NCBI RefSeq assembly: GCF_030148435.1
Contig: NZ_JASBTN010000063.1
Span: 1 to 34,351, forward strand
Direction of reading: 5' to 3'
Length of the DNA: 34,351 bases
DNA from: Aliiroseovarius sp.
Lineage (GTDB): Bacteria; Pseudomonadota; Alphaproteobacteria; Rhodobacterales; Rhodobacteraceae
The first letter of the stretch is position 1. Every line of letters starts with the position of its first letter. The notes beneath the pieces are model-generated. The model saw only the letters and a list, made by a program, of their open reading frames with translations. It searched no databases and was not told the origin of the DNA. A program made the translations under genes and the position numbers. Shown here piece by piece: positions 30,111 through 34,351 of the stretch.

Positions 30111-33100
30111 CTATTGCTGCTCCGGCACCAGGATCTCGCGCTTGCCGACATGGTTCGACGCCGAGACCAGCCCCTCGTCTTCCATCTGCTCAACCAGGCG
30201 CGCGGCCTTGTTGTAGCCGATAGCCAGCTTGCGCTGAATGTAGGACGTCGAACATTTGCGATCCTTGATCACGATAGCCACGGCCTGGTCATACAACGCA
30301 TCTTCGCCATTGGTGTTGCCGCCAGTGGACAGGCCCAGCACCGCGTCAATGTCATCGGCCTTTTCATCTGCCGGCCCGTCAACCACGCCGCTCATGTATT
30401 CGGGCGGGCCGAAGCTCTTGAGGTAGCTGACGATCTCTTCGACCTCTTCATCCGACACGAACGGCCCGTGCACACGGGTAATGCGCGCCCCGCCGGCCAT
30501 ATAGAGCATGTCCCCCATGCCCAGGAGCTGCTCGGCGCCCTGTTCACCCAGAATGGTACGGCTGTCGATCTTCGAAGTGACCTGGAACGAGATTCGGGTC
30601 GGGAAATTCGCCTTGATCGTGCCGGTGATAACATCGACCGAGGGGCGCTGCGTGGCCATGATCAGGTGAATCCCCGAGGCGCGAGCCATCTGCGCCAGGC
30701 GCTGGATGCAGGCCTCGATCTCCTTGCCCGCGACCATCATCAGGTCGGCCATTTCATCCACGACAACGACGATATAGGGCAGTTTTTCGGGCTGAATCTC
30801 TTCGGTCTCGAAGATCGGCTCGCCGGTATCCTCGTCAAACCCGGTCTGCACGGTGCGTTCGAACATTTCACCCTTGCCCAGCGCATCCGCCACGCGGCCA
30901 TTGAAGCCTTCGATGTTGCGCACGCCCATCTTGGACATCTTCCGGTAACGCTCCTCCATCTCGCCCACGACCCATTTCAGGGCCACGACCGCCTTCTTGG
31001 GGTCGGTCACGACGGGCGAAAGCAGATGCGGAATGCCGTCATAGACGGAAAGCTCCAGCATTTTGGGGTCGATCATGATCATGCGGCATTCATCGGGGGT
31101 CAGACGATAGAGCAGCGACAGGATCATCGTGTTGATTGCCACGGATTTGCCGGACCCGGTGGTACCCGCGATCAGCAGGTGGGGCATCTTGGCCAGGTTC
31201 GCGACGATCGCGTCGCCGCCGATATCCTTGCCCAACGCGAGTGGCAGCCGCATGTTCGCGTCACCGAAGTCGCGGGTCGACAGGATCTCGCGCAGGACGA
31301 CCTTTTCCCGGTTCTCGTTGGGCAGTTCAATGCCGATCACCGAACGGCCCGGCACGGTGGACACACGGGCCGACAGGGCCGACATGGACCGGGCGATATC
31401 GTCGGCCAGCCCGATCACGCGGGAGGCCTTCAGCCCCGGGGCCGGTTCCAGCTCATACATCGTCACCACCGGACCGGGGCGCACGCTGACGATCTCGCCC
31501 TTCACGCCGTAATCATCCAGCACCGTTTCCAACATGCGCGCGTTTTCTTCCAGCGCCTCGTCGGACAGGTGATGACGTTCGATCGAGACCGGGTTTGTCA
31601 GAAGCGACAGGGGCGGCAGATCGTATTCGATCGCTTTGTCCTCGAATTGCAGGCTCGGCTGGGCCTCGGCCTTGGCGCGTGTCGACGGTGCGGCGGGTTT
31701 CTTGACCTGATGCTGCACGACACGCTTGGGTTCCGGCGCAGGGGCCGGTTTGGGCGCGGGCGTATAAACGCGCGGGGCCGGGACGGGATCGACCATCGGG
31801 ACCCCGTCAAAGGCCGGGGCTTCGTCCACGCTGGGCGCATAGGCGTCCTGGGCGGGCATCTCGGTATACGGCTCCACCACGGGTTCGGCCATGGGATCGG
31901 TCATGGGATCGGCCATATCGGTGGCAAAGATATTGGGCTCCTCGACCGGCGGCTGTGCAGGGATCGACGTGTCCAGGATCATCGGGCGCGGACCACGCGG
32001 GATGCAACGGGTCACGGCGGGTTCCTGGCGCGCCGCGACAGTCGTGGCGGCGGCGGTCAGGGTCGGCACGGCGCGGGCCCGCTGTTTCAGCGCCCGGGCG
32101 ACCTTGGCCTTGATGCGGTCCTCGTCGCCCAATCCCTCGGGCAGCTCTCCGGCAAAGGAGCTCTCGACCAGTTCAGGTTCGGGCATCCGCGGTTCCGGCT
32201 GGCGCTTGAGCAGGGAAATACGGCCCAAAAGACCGGTGCGCGGGCTTTCAACCTGCGGCGTCATCGCAGGGGCGGCCATGGGCTGCGGAGCATCGGGCAC
32301 CGGCGCGACCATGGGCTGCGTTGCCTCCAGCGGCGGCTCTGCCCGCACCACGCGGCTGGCGCGCAACGGCGGAGGGGCCGAGAAGTCGGTCTCGTCCTCG
32401 AACAGGGTCTCGTCCTCTGCGACAAGGGCAGCATGCGCGGCGCGTTCCTCGGCCCGTATCGCGCGGCGCTCGCTCATGTGGGACCGCAGACCCTGGGCGC
32501 CCTTCGCAGCTCCGGCAACGCCCGCCGCAGCTCCCAGGGCTGCACCGCGCATCCCCTTGCCCATCAGCTTGAGCATCCCGTCGTAGATCAGCAGAATGCC
32601 GCCAAGCAGCATGCGGCCGAAACGTTTCAGTTCGGGCCGGGTAAAGCCCAGCGCATAGGTCATCAGCGCCAGCGCGGCCAGGCCCGAAACAACGGACATC
32701 GCCTTCACGCCAAGCTGGAAATTCACCGCCAGGAAATTCAGCACCATGCCCAGAATCGTGTCGCCAAGCGCGCCCCCAAGACCAAAGCTGATGTTCCATG
32801 CCGGACCCGGCACCAGAGTCGCGGCATAGACAGAGATCAGAAACACCGCCGGCACCAGGAAAAGCACACGCGGCAGGATGCGTTCCTCGCCCCAATGCAT
32901 CATGAACCGAAGTCCCCAGGTCGCGATACCCAGCGCCAGCGCCCAGGCACCGTAGCCCAGGCCGATTTTCAGGATCGGAGCAAGCCAGGCCCCCGGCAAG
33001 CCGAGCCAGTTCTGTACCGGCCCGTTGGTGGCGGCGAACCAGCTGGGATCCTCGGGCGCGTAACTGCCGACGGTCAGCGCTATGGCGAGGCCAAGCAGTA

Positions 33101-33197
33101 CAAGGCCGACACCCACCAGTTCCTTGCCCCGCCGTTCGATCACTGCCTGGGTTGCCGCATCGAAAATCGGGTCACGTTGCCGAGCCTGAAACGCCAT
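30111..33197 (-). CDS. ftsK: DNA translocase FtsK
   Basis: FtsK (1028 aa) couples division to chromosome segregation by pumping DNA at the septum. Four N-terminal membrane helices lie within about residues 25-190. A Pro-, Met- and Ala-rich linker (about 200-540) contains repeated DPM and PMA-type segments. The motor domain has Walker [14 protein letters not shown] (about 678-690) and Walker [13 protein letters not shown]. The C-terminal gamma domain (last 65 residues; [40 protein letters not shown]) recognises orienting DNA motifs. The domains are intact. The aminotransferase gene ends 14 bp upstream. Confidence 0.97.
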   Translation of the reverse strand: MAFQARQRDPIFDAATQAVIERRGKELVGVGLVLLGLAIALTVGSYAPEDPSWFAATNGPVQNWLGLPGAWLAPILKIGLGYGAWALALGIATWGLRFMMHWGEERILPRVLFLVPAVFLISVYAATLVPGPAWNISFGLGGALGDTILGMVLNFLAVNFQLGVKAMSVVSGLAALALMTYALGFTRPELKRFGRMLLGGILLIYDGMLKLMGKGMRGAALGAAAGVAGAAKGAQGLRSHMSERRAIRAEERAAHAALVAEDETLFEDETDFSAPPPLRASRVVRAEPPLEATQPMVAPVPDAPQPMAAPAMTPQVESPRTGLLGRISLLKRQPEPRMPEPELVESSFAGELPEGLGDEDRIKAKVARALKQRARAVPTLTAAATTVAARQEPAVTRCIPRGPRPMILDTSIPAQPPVEEPNIFATDMADPMTDPMAEPVVEPYTEMPAQDAYAPSVDEAPAFDGVPMVDPVPAPRVYTPAPKPAPAPEPKRVVQHQVKKPAAPSTRAKAEAQPSLQFEDKAIEYDLPPLSLLTNPVSIERHHLSDEALEENARMLETVLDDYGVKGEIVSVRPGPVVTMYELEPAPGLKASRVIGLADDIARSMSALSARVSTVPGRSVIGIELPNENREKVVLREILSTRDFGDANMRLPLALGKDIGGDAIVANLAKMPHLLIAGTTGSGKSVAINTMILSLLYRLTPDECRMIMIDPKMLELSVYDGIPHLLSPVVTDPKKAVVALKWVVGEMEERYRKMSKMGVRNIEGFNGRVADALGKGEMFERTVQTGFDEDTGEPIFETEEIQPEKLPYIVVVVDEMADLMMVAGKEIEACIQRLAQMARASGIHLIMATQRPSVDVITGTIKANFPTRISFQVTSKIDSRTILGEQGAEQLLGMGDMLYMAGGARITRVHGPFVSDEEVEEIVSYLKSFGPPEYMSGVVDGPADEKADDIDAVLGLSTGGNTNGEDALYDQAVAIVIKDRKCSTSYIQRKLAIGYNKAARLVEQMEDEGLVSASNHVGKREILVPEQQ

Positions 33198-33211
33198 AAT
33201 TCACCTCATCC

Positions 33212-34351
33212 TCATGCATAGATGCAGTCACGCAGCCGGATCAGCCCGTCCCGCATTTCTTGTTTCGGGTCCACCATGGCGACCCTGATGTATGGTTTAC
33301 CCGGGTTGCCCCGATCAGTATCGCGCGACAGGTAGGCGCCTGGCAGGACGCGCACCCCTGTCTTGGTCCAGAGCTTCAACGCGGCGGCTTCGCCATCCTC
33401 GACCGGCAGCCACAGGAAAAAGCCCGCCTCGGGGGGCATATAGCCGTCGATGCCCGCGAACACCTCGTCCGCCACATCGTATTTCTCGCGGTAAAGCGCG
33501 CGGTTTTCCTCGACATGGGCTTCATCTGCCCAGACCTTCTCGGCCACCCGTTGCAATGGCAGCGGCAACGGCGCTCCGGCATAGGCGCGCAATTGGCGAA
33601 TGTGGCGGATCGTCTCCGGCCCACCGGCCACAAAACCCGAGCGCAACCCGGGCAGGTTCGAGCGTTTCGACAGCGAATTGAACAGGACCACACGTTCCGG
33701 GTCCGCACCCCCTTCTTGCGCCACTTCCAGAGCGCCGGGTGGTGGTGCGTCGCGGTAGATCTCGGAATAGCATTCGTCGGCGAAGATGCGGAAATCGTAC
33801 TTTTCCGCCAGCGCGATCAATTTGGCCCAGTAATCACGATCCGCCACAGCGCCCTGCGGATTGGCGGGCGAACACATATAGCAGATTTCGGCCCGGTTCA
33901 GGATTTGCGGGGGAAGCGCGGCGAAATCCGGCAGATGGCCCGTTTCCACCGTGGTGGGGACGAAAACGGCCTCGGCACCCACGGTGGCGGTAGCCACGGC
34001 ATAGACCTGGTAAAACGGGTTCGGGATCAGCACGACGGGGCGTTCGCCGCGCGCGGTTTCCTCGGGGCACAGGGCGATGGCGGCATTGAACAGCCCCTCG
34101 CGCGTGCCATTCAGCGCCATGATCTGGTTGAGGTCCAACCCCACGTCATAGCGCCGCCGCACCCAGTCGGAAATCGCGCCCAGCAGTTCGGGTGAGCCGT
34201 CGTTCGGCGGATAATTCGCGAACCCGGCGGTGTTGTCCGCCAGCACGTCACCAACCCAGGAGGGAAAGGCATGTTTCGGCTCACCAATGGTCATATGCAC
34301 GACATCGCCGCCCGGATCGTGATGATCCAGAAGGCTCCGCAGACGCGGAAA
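33212..34351 (-). CDS. Class I/II PLP-dependent aminotransferase, 5' end outside the window
   Basis: The visible 379 residues run into the right edge without a start; the frame reads FPRLRSLLDHHDPGGDVVHM before TIGEPKH, which is typical of the family a little after its N-terminus. PLP motifs are visible: NPFYQVYAVA, SPANPQGAV, the DECYSEIY aspartate region, and the Schiff-base lysine in FNSLSKRSNLPGLRSG. The C-terminus has PGAYLSRD and IRVAMVDP. The sequence resembles succinyldiaminopimelate aminotransferase DapC-like and related enzymes, but the substrate is uncertain. It is followed after 14 bp by ftsK and is likely its co-transcribed upstream gene. Confidence 0.9.
   Translation of the reverse strand, partial: FPRLRSLLDHHDPGGDVVHMTIGEPKHAFPSWVGDVLADNTAGFANYPPNDGSPELLGAISDWVRRRYDVGLDLNQIMALNGTREGLFNAAIALCPEETARGERPVVLIPNPFYQVYAVATATVGAEAVFVPTTVETGHLPDFAALPPQILNRAEICYMCSPANPQGAVADRDYWAKLIALAEKYDFRIFADECYSEIYRDAPPPGALEVAQEGGADPERVVLFNSLSKRSNLPGLRSGFVAGGPETIRHIRQLRAYAGAPLPLPLQRVAEKVWADEAHVEENRALYREKYDVADEVFAGIDGYMPPEAGFFLWLPVEDGEAAALKLWTKTGVRVLPGAYLSRDTDRGNPGKPYIRVAMVDPKQEMRDGLIRLRDCIYA

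Noticed and set aside
31840-31930. Short repeated ATGGGATCGG-like units.
   Set aside because: They encode the repetitive DPM/PMA part of the FtsK linker, which is normally low-complexity.
30081-33221. 1046-residue plus-strand open frame.
   Set aside because: Antisense shadow of ftsK; rich in His, Arg and Gly without any recognisable domain.

Overview
The window is GC-rich, tightly packed alphaproteobacterial DNA, most likely from a marine member of the Rhodobacteraceae (Roseobacter group). This is inferred from the gene content: two full-length GcvT-type dimethylglycine dehydrogenase-like proteins, an RbaV/RbaW-like STAS and kinase pair, an aminotransferase-ftsK-lolA block, and a homogentisate cluster with a DUF2783 protein. 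I see no rRNA, tRNA, CRISPR array, insertion sequence or prophage. It reads as ordinary chromosome with catabolic modules between housekeeping genes.

Layout. 1-3294 (minus): flagellar genes motB, flgE and flgK (flgK runs off the left edge). 3684-9549 (plus): an aromatic catabolism cluster of homogentisate 1,2-dioxygenase, fumarylacetoacetase, a divergent metallo-beta-lactamase-fold protein, an FAD aromatic hydroxylase and a 64-residue DUF2783 protein, closed by a clear intrinsic terminator. A truncated DUF2585 remnant is wedged antisense just after fahA. 9601-14911: an exported protein of unknown function, an aldehyde dehydrogenase, a KAS III-like enzyme, a pseudouridine synthase and a RarD-type transporter. 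15049-22773 (minus): an N-methyl amine module of an XRE-cupin regulator, a GFA-domain protein, a LysE exporter, two GcvT-type flavin dehydrogenases and a GlxA-type AraC regulator. 22886-25548: free methionine sulfoxide reductase, a thiolase, and the divergent STAS/HATPase pair. 25837-29401: gamma-glutamyltransferase, HspQ, an AEC transporter and a lytic transglycosylase lipoprotein. 29412-34351 (minus): lolA, ftsK and a class I/II aminotransferase cut by the right edge.

How the genes work together. The aromatic cluster plausibly hydroxylates a phenylacetate-type compound to homogentisate, opens the ring and splits the product to fumarate and acetoacetate. No maleylacetoacetate isomerase is present. 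The minus-strand amine module probably strips methyl groups from dimethylglycine/sarcosine-like compounds; the GFA protein may deal with released formaldehyde. A co-centred 39-bp double palindrome directly before the XRE-cupin gene is a convincing candidate operator for that module.

The points most worth following up are the metallo-beta-lactamase-fold protein that has lost most of its second zinc site, the hydroxylase plus DUF2783 pair, the nested operator, and the broken DUF2585 gene. I found no wholly new defence or mobile system.
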